From: Chionoecetes opilio
Taxonomy: Eukaryota > Arthropoda > Malacostraca > Decapoda > Majidae
Direction: 5' to 3'
Assembly: GCA_016584305.1 (NCBI GenBank)
Contig: JACEEZ010016272.1
Coordinates: 136,001-200,000, forward strand
Length of the DNA stretch: 64,000 nucleotides
Shown: piece after piece, positions 1 to 9,714 of the stretch
Numbering within the stretch: the stretch's first letter is position 1
Layout of the letters: each line of letters begins with the position of its first letter
Notes under the pieces: generated by a model
The model's database searches: none
Told to the model about the DNA's origin: nothing
The model's input: the letters and a program-made list of their open reading frames with translations, nothing else
Position numbers and translations under genes: made by a program

Positions 1-1
1 C

Positions 2-353
2 TGTTTCCTCTTACTGTCTCTATTCTCATTTTCAATCCAAAGCTGGCTGTTACGTATATGTACATAACGACATCACTTGTTCTCTTGCCCACGGTCTTGA
101 ATCTTTATAAATTTTCTACCATCTGGCTTCGACTTCAATGTCACTCTTACTAAATTTATCTGTGCTTTATATCTCACCTAACTCCTCGGACTATGTCGAA
201 TTGTTCAACTATTAATCATCCCAAGTGGAGTGCATCACATCTCATTTTCCTTTTTCAGAAATTTCCTTTAGGGATTTCAATGTTCACCACCAGGTTTGGC
301 TTTCATCTTCTTTCACTGACCAACCTGGTGAACAAGCCTACAACTTTGCTATC
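2..353 (+). pseudogene. LINE-A1 endonuclease (EEP/APE) N-terminal part
   Basis: Translated with at least one frame change, this stretch gives an exonuclease-endonuclease-phosphatase domain. It has a KAGCYVYV block near position 39, a STIWLRLQ block in the middle, and a GDFNVHH block near 270. GDFN is the conserved active-site strand of APE-type LINE endonucleases, which nick target DNA to start target-primed reverse transcription. An internal stop near 110 and the frame change show it is not functional. It is cut at 353 by hAT insertions and resumes at 1555. Confidence 0.75.
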
Positions 354-361
354 CTCTAGGA

Positions 362-1177
362 CAGTGGTTCTTAACCTGGGTTTGACCGAACTCCAGGGGT
401 TCGGTGAGCCAGTCTCAGATATTCGGCAGAGGCCCTCCGAAACATTGCAATTCAGCTATTATTGTAATGTTGGATTATTCACCAGAGTAAATTATACGCA
501 AAATTAACGTAAATTCACGCTGTGCGGTGGAGGGAGAGTTAATTATGGGTGTGTACTGTGTATGTGTGTGTGTGCTCGCTCGCCTCTCAACCTGCCGAGC
601 AGTGGTGTATATAGGGGGGGAGGCCACTTGGCCATGACATTTTTGGCACTTTTGTCCAAAAAACATTTTGCCATTGAATATCATAATAGTGCAATAATTC
701 CTCCTGGGGCCTCAAAATTCCCCTAAAAATGCTTGATAAAAAAAAAAAATCCAGACCCCCCATCCTCATCCCCCCACCCCCATTCCCCATCTAAAGACCC
801 CACCAGCTGTAGAGACTCGTTTCGGTCCTCCCCCCCCCTTAAAACTATCCTGGTCACCCTTGCGCCCCCATCCTTTCCAAGGACCTATATACGCCACTGC
901 TTTCGAGTCCTTCCTTCATTCTTATTATTAACCAAATTTGATCCTTGTTTATCATTATTATTATCCATACTTTTGAATTTTGAGGCAATTAATTTTTTCC
1001 ATTTTTTATCAATGAAAATGGAATGTATTATTATTATTCAATTATACTCATGAACTTTGAAGCAATTTCTCTAAGTAAATTTTATTAATGATTTTTCTTC
1101 CCATATATGAGGGGTTCGACTAGTGTGCGGAGGTTTTCGTTAGAGTTCGGCGCTTCTGAAAAGGTTAAGAACCACTG
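362..1177. mobile_element. hAT-type MITE 1
   Basis: The ends are inverted repeats: CAGTGGTTCTTAACC at 362 and its complement GGTTAAGAACCACTG ending at 1177. An 8-bp duplication flanks it (ctctagga 354-361, ctctagaa 1178-1185, 7 of 8). These end and target features are typical of hAT elements. No transposase is present, so it is non-autonomous. A smaller hAT-like element sits inside at 600-899. It lies in the endonuclease domain of LINE-A1 and abuts a second hAT at 1186. Confidence 0.85.
600..899. mobile_element. small hAT-like MITE nested in hAT MITE 1
   Basis: The left end CAGTGGTGTATATAGG is mirrored by CCTATATACGCCACTG at the right. The flanking octamers ctgccgag and ctttcgag match at 6 of 8 positions, so the duplication is decayed. 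About 300 bp, no coding capacity, C-rich interior. Confidence 0.65.
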
Positions 1178-1185
1178 CTCTAGAA

Positions 1186-1546
1186 CAGGGGTGGGGAATG
1201 TCCGGCCTGCGGGCCGTATAAGGCCCGCAAAACTATTTGATCAGGCCCTGCCAAGGCAACCACAGGCAAGACTAAATCCAATAAATCTAGGAGCTTTTTT
1301 TCATACCAACATAAATTGTTATTAAGTGCATACATAATACTTATAACGTAAATTTTAAGGGACTAGCATGTCCATTACGGGACGGATAGGACACATAGAT
1401 GACGGGACAGACACGTATAATTCACGTATGGTTCTCGTCGGCCAAAAAAAGCAGGCTGATTTTTAAGTTGATAGTTTTGTATGGCCTGCGAATGATGTCT
1501 TGAATATCCAAATGGCCCTTGGTAGTAAAATGGTTCCCCACCCCTT
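1186..1546. mobile_element. hAT-type MITE 2, abutting MITE 1
   Basis: It begins CAGGGGTGGGGAATGTCC, a very widespread hAT terminus, and ends GGTTCCCCACCCCTT. The flanking octamers are ctctagaa (1178-1185, shared with MITE 1) and ctctaaaa (1547-1554). At 361 bp it is non-autonomous. The shared octamer means two different hAT elements landed on the same target site. Confidence 0.82.
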
Positions 1547-1554
1547 CTCTAAAA

Positions 1555-1752
1555 CTTAGAGCAGCTGGTGCAACATCCTACCCGTATTCTTGACCGCCTT
1601 GGAGACACGCCAGACATTCTTGACCTTTTCCTAACTACTGACCCTTCTGCTTACTGTGTGAAACTATTCTCTGTTGGGTTCCTCCGATCTCAATCTTATT
1701 TCTGTAACCTGTCCTTAGCCTATCACTCCAGTGCCCCCTCGAGACCCACATA
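1555..1752 (+). pseudogene. LINE-A1 endonuclease C-terminal part
   Basis: This resumes the endonuclease interrupted at 353. It reads through a block like [20 protein letters not shown], the usual C-terminal part of jockey-like endonucleases, and ends at a stop near 1750. The region to 2213 is the low-conservation linker between endonuclease and RT and is also degraded. Confidence 0.7.
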
Positions 1753-2213
1753 AGCGGAGGTGTTTCTGGTATTTCATATCAGCTAAGTGAAAGGACGTAA
1801 GGCAGTAATACTCTGATTTTCCATGGAATTATTATTGCTTCCGTGTCCGAGACCCATCTCTTTGTGCAGAGCGCATTACTGAGGTTATTGTCTCTGGCAT
1901 GGAGGCGTACATTCCACACTTTTTCTAATCCTAAAGCTCATCAACCCTGGTTTAACTGATTGTTCTCATACTGTCCAAGATAGAGAGCTAGAGAGGGGGC
2001 TTGCAGACAGTACCATAACTATCCATCTCCGTTGCCTATAATATTACCCATAATCATGTCAAATCTTTTCTTCAACTTACCAAAAACTCCTTCATTCATA
2101 GAAAATGTCAAAATCTTTCTGAATCAAACTTCTCTCGTGATTTCTGGCATCTTGCTAATAACATCTAACATCTAACAATATTTCTTCATCTCTCCCTCGT
2201 ATGATTCACCCAG

Positions 2214-2640
2214 ATGGCTCCACAGCTGTCTCATCTATTTCTAAAGCTGAACTCTGCTCAAACCTTTGCTAAAAATTCCACTCTGGTTGATGAAGGGCTT
2301 GTTCCTCCTTCTCCTCCACCCTCTGACTATATTATGCCTATCATTAAGATCCTTCGTAATGATGTTTTCTTTCCCCTTTCTGGCCTAGATCCTCGGAAGG
2401 CTTACGGTCCTGACGGAGTCCCTCCTATTGTTCTCAAAAACTGTGCTTCTGTACTTGCACCCTGCCTGGTCAAAATTTCCGTCTGTCTATCTACTTCCAC
2501 CTTTCCTTCTTGCTGGAAGTTTGCTCACATTCAACCTGTTCCTAAGAAGGGTGACCGTTCTAATCCTTCAAACTACCGTCCTATAGCTTTGACTTCCTGC
2601 CTTTCTAAAGCTTTTGAATCTATACTTAATAAGAAGATCC
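2214..2640 (+). pseudogene. LINE-A1 reverse transcriptase, fingers region
   Basis: The open frame gives the RT fingers region: KAYGPDGVPPIVLKN (motif RT0-1), PVPKKGDRSNPSNYRPIAL (RT2, the template-binding block) and the start of the next helix. The enzyme would copy LINE RNA at a nicked chromosomal site. A piggyBac-type MITE interrupts it at 2645, and the frame then runs into unrelated sequence. The matching continuation begins at 3987. Confidence 0.85.
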
Positions 2641-2644
2641 TAAA

Positions 2645-3986
2645 CCCCTTCACTGCTGATATCAAATTAATAGGCCTACCCCCCTGTGCGGCAGGTTTAA
2701 TTAAAAGTAAAAATAATTACTTATCATATTTAAACTGCCTAAATGAATAGGATGCTCATTCCATATTAGAAAATCAGTTTCGTCTTGGTGGAGGCTACTA
2801 GCTAAAGGCGGCGTCACACTAGCACTTTTTCAGTAGTTTTACGATTTCCGTTGGTTTTTTCTCGTTCAGTCTAGTTTCTCCGTCTGACAGTCAGTCTGAG
2901 TCAGATGATCATGATCGTCTTCATATGGAAAGTTGAAGATGACTTTCATAATCAAATCAAAATCCATAGTGATTACTTTAAAGATATTCGATATAACTCA
3001 GTAATTTTTTGCAAATTATAATTCAATACATTTGAAAGTATTAAAAATATTGTGACTAAGTGACTATTGTACATGTAGATACATTTAAAAGCCGGTTCTA
3101 TATAACAGCCAACAGTCTCTCGCATGACTTGATTGTTGTGTTTCTTTTTCAAGACGCACTCAAAATTTGTTTCTCACTCTTCAAGACTTCAACTTAAGAT
3201 TATAGACGAAATGCTGTGGACACGTAGCTCAGAAGAATTTCTCGTTGAATGCATACGAGGCCACCCTTGTCTCTGGGACCACAGATCAGACTTGTACACC
3301 AAGAAGGCCTTGATATTCTAGGTCGATATTAGGTCTACTATTGATAATACACATAATTAAAGTGTATACCAGCGATAGCTTGCCCTGGCGTCGGAGCCAT
3401 GTTTGTTTACAGTCGAAGGAACAGCTGACTGGTAGTGCAGGCGAACGATTGTGTGTGTGTGACGGCTTGCAGTCAGAAAATTGTTAGTTTTTAGAAAGTT
3501 GCTGAAAAAAACTAGACAGAAAAAGTGCTAGTGTGACGCCGCCTTAAGTGAGGAGTTGCGTCAGAGTGCAGCAACAGGGCCGTGACCGTGCTGCCAGACG
3601 CACAATGAATCCACTTACTAAACATAATACAGCATATTTTGGTACATAAATGCTTCATTCATTCATGCATTCATTCATTCATGCTTCTGTTTTATATCCA
3701 TCAACAATATGTTGAATATCTTGACTATTTAACCTCGCCATTGAAGTAGAGCGTCGACACGTCGTACTGTACTGCTTGACCTTATTAGTCACACTAAATC
3801 ACTCAAGCAGAAAAAGAGGTTCTATTATATCGCAACACTTGACACTTGCCATACAAGCCTATAAGCGAATATTTACCCACAACATCAATGAGCGTGGAGT
3901 TTAAATAAAGAAACCCTATATGTTCCAGCCGCAGTGAACCCTTAGATAGCGGAAAGACTGTATTTGTGCCAGCCGCAGTGAAGGGG
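2645..3986. mobile_element. piggyBac-type MITE, family 1, copy 1
   Basis: The ends are CCCCTTCACTGCTGAT and the inverse CCGCAGTGAAGGGG, flanked by TAAA (2641-2644, a decayed TTAA) and TTAA (3987-3990). In an intact copy of the host LINE the same place has a single TTAA, so this is a TTAA duplication, diagnostic of piggyBac-type insertion. A second copy lies at 13550-14167. It is inflated to 1342 bp by a Harbinger-like insertion; without that it is about 600 bp. No transposase. Confidence 0.88.
2806..3544. mobile_element. Harbinger-like MITE nested in piggyBac MITE
   Basis: The ends AGGCGGCGTCACACTAGCAC and its exact complement at the right are flanked by TAA (2803-2805 and 3545-3547). The sister piggyBac MITE at 13.6 kb has an uninterrupted gctaagtg here, so the TAA is a real 3-bp target duplication. 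Three-bp TWA duplications are characteristic of PIF/Harbinger. There are 739 bp and no transposase; small open frames inside are not recognisable. Confidence 0.8.
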
Positions 3987-4807
3987 TTAAGCATCTATGC
4001 TCAAAATCTTCTATCTGATCGTCAGTATGGTTTCCGTAAAGGGCGATCTACTGGTGATCTAGCTTTCCTAACTGAATCTTGGTCATTCTCCTATAGGGGT
4101 TTCGGTGAAACTTTTGCTGTTGCCCTTGACATATCAAAAGCTATTGATAGAGTCTGGCAAAAATCTTTAATTTCTAAACTACCCTCATACGGTTTCTATC
4201 CTCACTGCACCTTTGTCGTAAGTTTCCTTTCTAACCGTTCTATTGCAGCTACTGTAGACGGTCATTGTTCTTCTCCTAAGTCTATAAATGGTGGTGTTAC
4301 TCAGGGTTCTGTCCTATCACCCACTCTTTCTATTATTCAATAATGATCGTTTAAGTCAATGCCCTATCCACTCCTACGCTGATGATTCTACCCTGCATTT
4401 TTCAATGTCGTTGATTAGACGTCCAACTCAACAGGAACTAAGTGGTTCACGGAGAGATGCCACCGAGCGCCTAACTTTTGATCTTTCTACAATTTCTGAT
4501 TGGGGCAAAGCAAACCTTGTTTTGTTCAATACCTCAAAAACCCAATTTCTTCACCTATTAACGTGATATAACCTTTCAGACAATATTCCCTCCCTCTTCT
4601 TCAACGACACTCAACTGTCTCCCTCTTCTGCAATGAACATTCTAGGACTAAACCTTTACTAAAACTGAATTGGAAATCTCACATCTCATATCTTGCTAAA
4701 ACAGCTGATATGAAGTTAGGTGACCTGTGGCATCTCCGTCCATTTTTTTCTCACCCCCAGCTGCTTGCTCTGTACAGGGGCCTTATTCACCTATGTATGG
4801 AGTATGC
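3987..4807 (+). pseudogene. LINE-A1 reverse transcriptase, palm region
   Basis: After the MITE the RT continues: a DRQYGFRKGRSTGDL block near 4020, ALDISKA (RT3, first catalytic Asp) near 4120, GVTQGSVLSPT (RT4) near 4295 and YADD (RT5 catalytic pair) at 4376-4387. There is a frameshift between the GV-QGSVLSP block and YADD, and later stops near 4565 and 4660. A missing residue and a Q-for-H change near 4160 also separate it from the copy at 51.5 kb. A foldback element cuts it at 4808. Confidence 0.85.
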
Positions 4808-5930
4808 AAAGACTACTGTATACTGGACTTGCTACTCAGTTTGGATATTTCCAGTAGAGGCCAATGCCGCAATTCCTGACATTTTTGAACTTCACTCCCA
4901 TTTCCCTTCCTATTGTTTATCAGTATAAATTATATACTGTTATCTTCGTAAATGTTTGTTCTATAATATTATCAAATAAAAAACAGTAAAACACACTAAA
5001 GAAATGCCATTATGAGACTGAAGAAATATGCATGAACTTAACAATAATTCACTTAAAACTCTTCGCCATTTAATATTTTGCGAGACAACTTTTTTTTTAA
5101 CATGGAGCATATCAATAGAAATGGGATTTTATTAGCTTCCCATTGATATATTTCGTTTTCTGATGAATTAATCTGGAAAATTACCCAATTGATTATTTTA
5201 TTTATATAGTTAACGCTAATTTATGCATGGTGCTAATTCATTTATCAGAAAACGAAATATATCAATGGAAAGCAATAAAATCCGCTTCTATTGATATGCT
5301 TTATGTTGAAAATTGTCTCGCAAAATATGAAATGGCGAAGAGTTTTAAGTGAATTATTGTTAAGTTCATGCATATTTCTTCAGAGTCTCATAATAGCATT
5401 TCTTTAGTGTGTTCTACGTTTTTTACTTGATAAAATTATAGAACAAACATTCACGAAGATAACAATGTATCATTTATACTGATAAACCATAGTCCACTGT
5501 ATTCATGGAACACTTTATTACCTTGCCGATCTGATTGATGATTTTATTTATTTAGTTAATGCTAATTTATGCATGGTGCTAATGAATGCCGCTTCTATTG
5601 ATATGCTCCATGTTAAAAGTTGTCTCAAAATATTAAATGGCGAAGAGTTTAAGTGAATGCATATTTCTTGTCTCATAATGGCATTTCTTTAGTGTGTTAT
5701 ACTGTTTTGTAAATGATAATACTATAGAACAAACATGTACGAAGATAACGGCATATCATTTATACTGATAAACCAGTCTACTGTATTCATGAAACACTTA
5801 TCTTGCTGATCAACCTCCACTAGTCATGAGCGGGTTGGCGCGGAGTGCCAGTAACAAGTCTTATACTTATACATTATACTTATACTTATACTTATACTTA
5901 TACTTATATTAGTCTTATACAGTAGTCTTT
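4808..5930. mobile_element. foldback DNA element with 9-bp target duplication
   Basis: The terminal repeats are AAAGACTACTGTATA and TATACAGTAGTCTTT, flanked by ggagtatgc at 4799-4807 and 5931-5939, absent as a duplication in uninterrupted LINE-A. Inside, roughly 4913-5180 is the inverse complement of 5232-5495, and 5534-5812 is a third copy in the same direction as the second arm. A (TTATAC)n run sits at 5859-5920. No protein is encoded. A 9-bp duplication suggests a Mutator- or Merlin-type transposase in trans, but the superfamily is unproven. Confidence 0.8.
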
Positions 5931-6333
5931 GGAGTATGCCTCTCATATTTGTGTGGGATCCACTCATACAGCTCTCCTAAACGGGGTTGAGTCAAAAGCT
6001 TTTTGTCTCATCAACTCCCCTCCTCTTGACTGTCTTCAATCTTTAAATCACCGCCGCAATGTTGTTTCTCTTGCCATCTACCGTTATTTTCATGCTCACT
6101 GCTCTTCTGAACTTGCTAACTGCATGCCTCCCCTCTTCCCGCAGCCTCGCTGCACAAGACTTTCTACTCATTCTCAGCCCTATTCTGTCCATCTTGTGCA
6201 AGAGTTAATCAGTGTGTATTTTCACTCTTTCATCCCCTTCACTGGTAAACTGGAGCTCTTTCTGTTTCTATTTTTCCTCCTTTCTACGACATATCTTTTC
6301 AAGAGAGGAGTAACAAGACACCTAATGAACTAA
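5931..6333 (+). pseudogene. LINE-A1 ORF2 C-terminal region
   Basis: It continues the ORF2 protein after the foldback: MEYASHICVGSTHTALLNGV, then the NHRRNVVSLAIYRYFHAHCS block and a final KRGVTRHL. The W of the usual WGGSTHTA block is replaced, and frame changes occur before the end. The 3' UTR follows to about 6453 with a segment matching 52735-52830 of another copy. Confidence 0.82.
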
Positions 6334-6453
6334 ATTGGCCCAACCCTGGTTTTATATTATCTTACTGTCTTCTTTATAGAGACCGGCAACTAAGTGGGCT
6401 TTTTGTTACTTCCTTTTATTGCCCTTGGCCAGTCTTTTGTGATGTAAAAAAAG

Positions 6454-7399
6454 AAGAGTGAAGGTTAGAGCCTGCAAGGACAAGAATAAATAGAGATTTA
6501 TTTCATGGCCCATACCTTGGGGGAATTTTGGGAACGGATGTCTGAAATAGATTGTATATTATTTATGAAGATTTCGTTCTCCTGAGAAGTAAACGGTGGT
6601 CAGGAAAAAAATACAAACGTCCCCAAAGATATTTTGTAAAAACTAGATGCTTAGTTATGCGAAGCCAAAAAGAGGTTTGAGATGGGTGAAATAATGAGAA
6701 AGATATGTTAGTTCCATGAGCCCATGCTATAGGGCATGAGTGAGGAAAATCCAAGCAAGTTATAAGTTGTGTCACTCAGATGCAGTGTACAGCAGATAAT
6801 ATGCACCTTTGTCAGTAAGGTTGAAATGTTTAGATTGAGTGGTGAAGGCAAACAAGTGGAAGGTGGGTTAGAATAGACATGGGATAAGGTGCTATGGGTA
6901 ATTGTACTACTGTTTGGGGAAGGAAATATGAGGAAAGGAGGGAAATCTGGGTATTGCCAAGGCAGGGTGGAAACTGAATGGAGTAACAGTAGAACTGGAT
7001 GTTTGGGTAGATGCTTTACTTGCAAAGATAATTCACATCACCTACTTGAAATAAATTAAATTAATATAAGCTAAGTAGACTGAGGTTTCATAATATATGT
7101 AGATGAAATCAGAAAGGGATATTGTAAAAACCAAGAGTGAGCCAGGGTCAAATAATGATTACACGGTGATTCATAGCATAAAAGTTATCTAAGAGACGGA
7201 CATGTCTTGAGAGCTGCAGGACAGATTTCTAATCATTATATTATAGTTGTTAAATTGAAAGCTGTTCCTCTAGAGAAGTCACCAGTAGTGTATAGTTATT
7301 AAGGATTAGTGAATCATACTAGTAGGAATGCAGAATATGGCATGAGGATCAGATGGAAGAATGGCATGAGGATCAGATGAAGTGAGACCTTTCAGGGAA
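6454..7399. other. unassigned DNA, no gene recognised
   Basis: I found no recognisable protein, RNA gene or terminal inverted repeat in this stretch. Short open frames on both strands have no motif. It lies between the end of LINE-A1 and the decayed LINE-E fragment and may contain an older, unrecognisable upstream part of that element. Confidence 0.4.
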
Positions 7400-8075
7400 C
7401 AGTCTGTAGTAGCTAGAAGTAGTATATTGAATGTGAGAGGTTTAGGGCTGTGAATGCTTCAATGAAAAATAGGTAGCAAGGAAAGAAGACATTAAAAAAA
7501 ATTGCATGGTAACAAATAGAAAAAATTGAGTATTGGTAGGCAAAGGGACTGCCAGAAGAGGAAGAGGTTGAAACTTTTAAAGTGGATGGTGGTGAAATAA
7601 AAGTGAAACAGTTTTGTTATCTTGGTTACATGTTAGATAGCGAGGGTGGAGTGGAGCGAGCAGTAAGAACACCGGTAGCAACTATATGGATAAAGTAGAG
7701 AGAGATAGCGGGACTGCTGATAAACAAGAGCATTCAGTTACACTGAAAAACAGGAAGAGTATTTTTTGGAGCATGTATCAGATCAATATTGCTGTAGTGT
7801 TCTGAGACATGGGGTTTGACGAAGAAGTTGGAGGATGTGTTGGTTGGTTTTGATCGGAGAATGTTGAGATATATGGCTGGGATCACATGAGAGATGAAGT
7901 GTCCAGTGAAGATGTGGATTGAAGGAGCTGAGTACAGTGCTGAGAGTAAGGAGATTGAGGTGGCTTGGGCACTTGGAGAGGAGAGAAGGTGATGAGGAAT
8001 TGGGGAGAGCTGTTGGAGTGTAATTGCCAGGTCGTCGCCCACGGGGCAGGGCGAGGAAGACATTGAGGCAGTAGC
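7400..8075 (+). pseudogene. LINE-E C-terminal fragment, degenerate
   Basis: Pieces in different frames read VDGGEIKVKQFCYLG, then an L-CSETWGLTKKLEDVLVG block and a degenerate arm ending near a GRARKTLRQ block. A much better copy of the same family lies at 43661-44170, which identifies it as the C-terminal end of a LINE ORF2 after the RT domain. It carries several stops and single-base deletions. It breaks off near 8075 before the usual end. Confidence 0.75.
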
Positions 8076-8139
8076 CTGTATTTATAAACATTCCTAGGAA
8101 GTTCCTAGGATTATCAGAAAAACTTGCCCTGCTCAGCAA

Positions 8140-8300
8140 CAGAGGTGGGTACTTCCGCAAACACTTCCGCAAATTGCGGAAGTCCGAATTAGTTTGCGGA
8201 TTTGCGGAAGTGTAAATGTTTGCGGATTTGCGTTTGCGGAAGCACTTCCGCAAACGCAAATATGTCCGCAAACTCAATTTTGAACATGATTCCTGTGCGG
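8140..8300. repeat. clustered TTTGCGGAAGT motif repeats
   Basis: Starting with CAGAGGTGGGTACTTCCG, the decamer-like motif ACTTCCGCAAA occurs repeatedly in both orientations over about 130 bp. The first bases resemble a hAT terminus, and hAT subterminal regions often carry short motif arrays that bind transposase. No matching right end was found, so the assignment stays tentative. Confidence 0.45.
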
Positions 8301-8384
8301 CTACACGCACCATCCAGAGAACGCTGCTTGCCCACCAGTGATTCTACCTCTTTGATCAAATGGATTTTTTGATGGCCACAGCAA

Positions 8385-9403
8385 TCCTGTACTCTAGGAC
8401 TGAGAGTGCTGTGAAGTGTGGGGGAGGTGTATACAGCTTCTTTCCTTTAATAAGGAGTGAGGCAAGGGTGCGTCCTTGCCCCATCACTTTTCAACATTTG
8501 TATGGATTGGGTATTGGGCAAAGTTGTAGATCAAAGGGATTGTGGAGTATCCCTCGGCAACATCAAGATCACTGATCTTGTTTTTGCCGATGATGCAGTA
8601 ATCTTTGCTGAGTCGCTGGAGGTCCTGGTGATGTCCTGGAGGTCCTCTTGAGGTGCTGCACGAGGAGGCAAAGCCTTTGGGACTTTAGGTCTCCTGCCTC
8701 AAGACCAAGGTCCAGGTGTTTAGAGGCTTACTAGATGAAATAGTACAGTCTATTCATGCGTGCAGAGAGGACATTGAGATGTTGGAAAGTTTTACATACC
8801 TTGGTAGCGCAGTCCATAATGATGGCGGGTCACGTCAAGAAGTCTTACGGCGGAATTGGCATAGCCCACGGTGCTATGGACTCGCTCAGCACGAGTATTG
8901 GCTTTGTCGGTACCTGTGCAGGAGGACAAAGATCCGGATCTTCTTGTCGCTTGTAATCCCTGTCTTACTCTATGGTTGTGTGGACACTAAATAGCGACTT
9001 AAAGAGAAGAATCTATGCCTTTGGTAATAAGTGTCCGCAGAATCATGGGGTATCGCTGGGATGAATACGTGTCAAATCAGCGATTGTACCTTGAGACTGA
9101 ATTGAGGACTATTACATGCATAGTAAGTCAGCACCAACTTCGGCTATATGGGCATGTGGCACGCTACCCTGAAAACTATCCTTCCCATCGGGTTGTATCT
9201 GTAAGAGACAATCCGGCGTGGAGGAGGCCAAGAGGGCGCCCACAAGGCTTGTGGCTGGGGCAATTTGATGTTTCCTGTCGAGAGTTGCTTGGTATGGGAA
9301 AGGAACCTGCATGGGGACTCACGCGTGGTGACCCCCGGGATTGTCGTCGTAGGGTGGGCGAGGCAACGCGCCCCTCGGTGTATGCCCCCAATGATTGATT
9401 GAC
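8385..9403 (+). pseudogene. LINE-F reverse transcriptase C-terminal half, 5'-truncated
   Basis: The sequence enters RT at a TESAVKCGGGV block, continues with RQGCVLAPSLFN (RT4) near 8460 and FADDAVIFAE (RT5 catalytic Asp pair, 8583-8594). The thumb region follows (TYLGSAVHNDGGS near 8795) with RTKIRIFLSLVIPVLLYG and then RQ/LRLYGHVARYP near 9140. The protein ends at ...YAPND with a stop at 9396-9398, followed by a short TGATTGATTGA tail that looks like the LINE 3' end. Several stops and frameshifts (for example before 8651 and near 8990) make it a pseudogene. The family is a common APE-type LINE; the clade is unresolved. Confidence 0.82.
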
Positions 9404-9405
9404 AG

Positions 9406-9593
9406 CAATCCACTCCTTCAAGCTGCCTGGGTCCGCCTTCTTAACCCTGAGAAGGTAGATGCCGTGAAATCAAGACTGCTGTTCGAGGTCACTGAGCAGG
9501 CTGTCTTGGATACCTCAGAAGGCAGCAGCCCAGATGAAGACGAAGATAATAATTTTTTTTCTGACCCCGATTACTTAACATTTTTACTTTATA
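9406..9593 (+). pseudogene. hAT transposase fragment, upstream piece
   Basis: An open frame reads NPLLQAAWVRLLNPEKVD followed by a DE-rich linker (SSPDEDEDNNFFSDP). This resembles the segment just upstream of the dimerisation domain in ZBED/hAT transposases. It stops at a TA where Tigger-1 is inserted (TA 9592-9593). The C-terminal dimerisation motif in the same orientation appears at 24660-24877, directly after the next TA-flanked element, so I infer one gene split by about 15 kb of insertions. Its upstream part is missing, replaced by LINE-F. Confidence 0.6.
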
Positions 9594-9714
9594 CAGTAAA
9601 ACCTCTCATATTCGGACTAATTGGGCCAAGGAGTGGTCTGAGTAATGCAAGGATCCGAATAATGGGGAGATTATATATTATATATATATTATAGTATATA
9701 TATATATATATATA

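Larger units (their letters stand above)
1..6453 (+). mobile_element. LINE-A1: jockey-like non-LTR retrotransposon, heavily interrupted
   Basis: The window opens inside the endonuclease domain of a LINE. The same element resumes after each insertion: endonuclease at 1-353 and 1555-1752, linker to 2213, reverse transcriptase at 2214-2640 and 3987-4807, C-terminal region to 6333, then a 3' UTR ending in an A-rich run near 6453. The joins can be read because two more copies of the same LINE lie at 50745-53222. Every section has stops or frameshifts, so the copy is dead. The 5' end lies outside the window. Family level (APE-type endonuclease plus RT, jockey-like) is judged from motifs; the clade is not proven. 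Confidence 0.88.
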
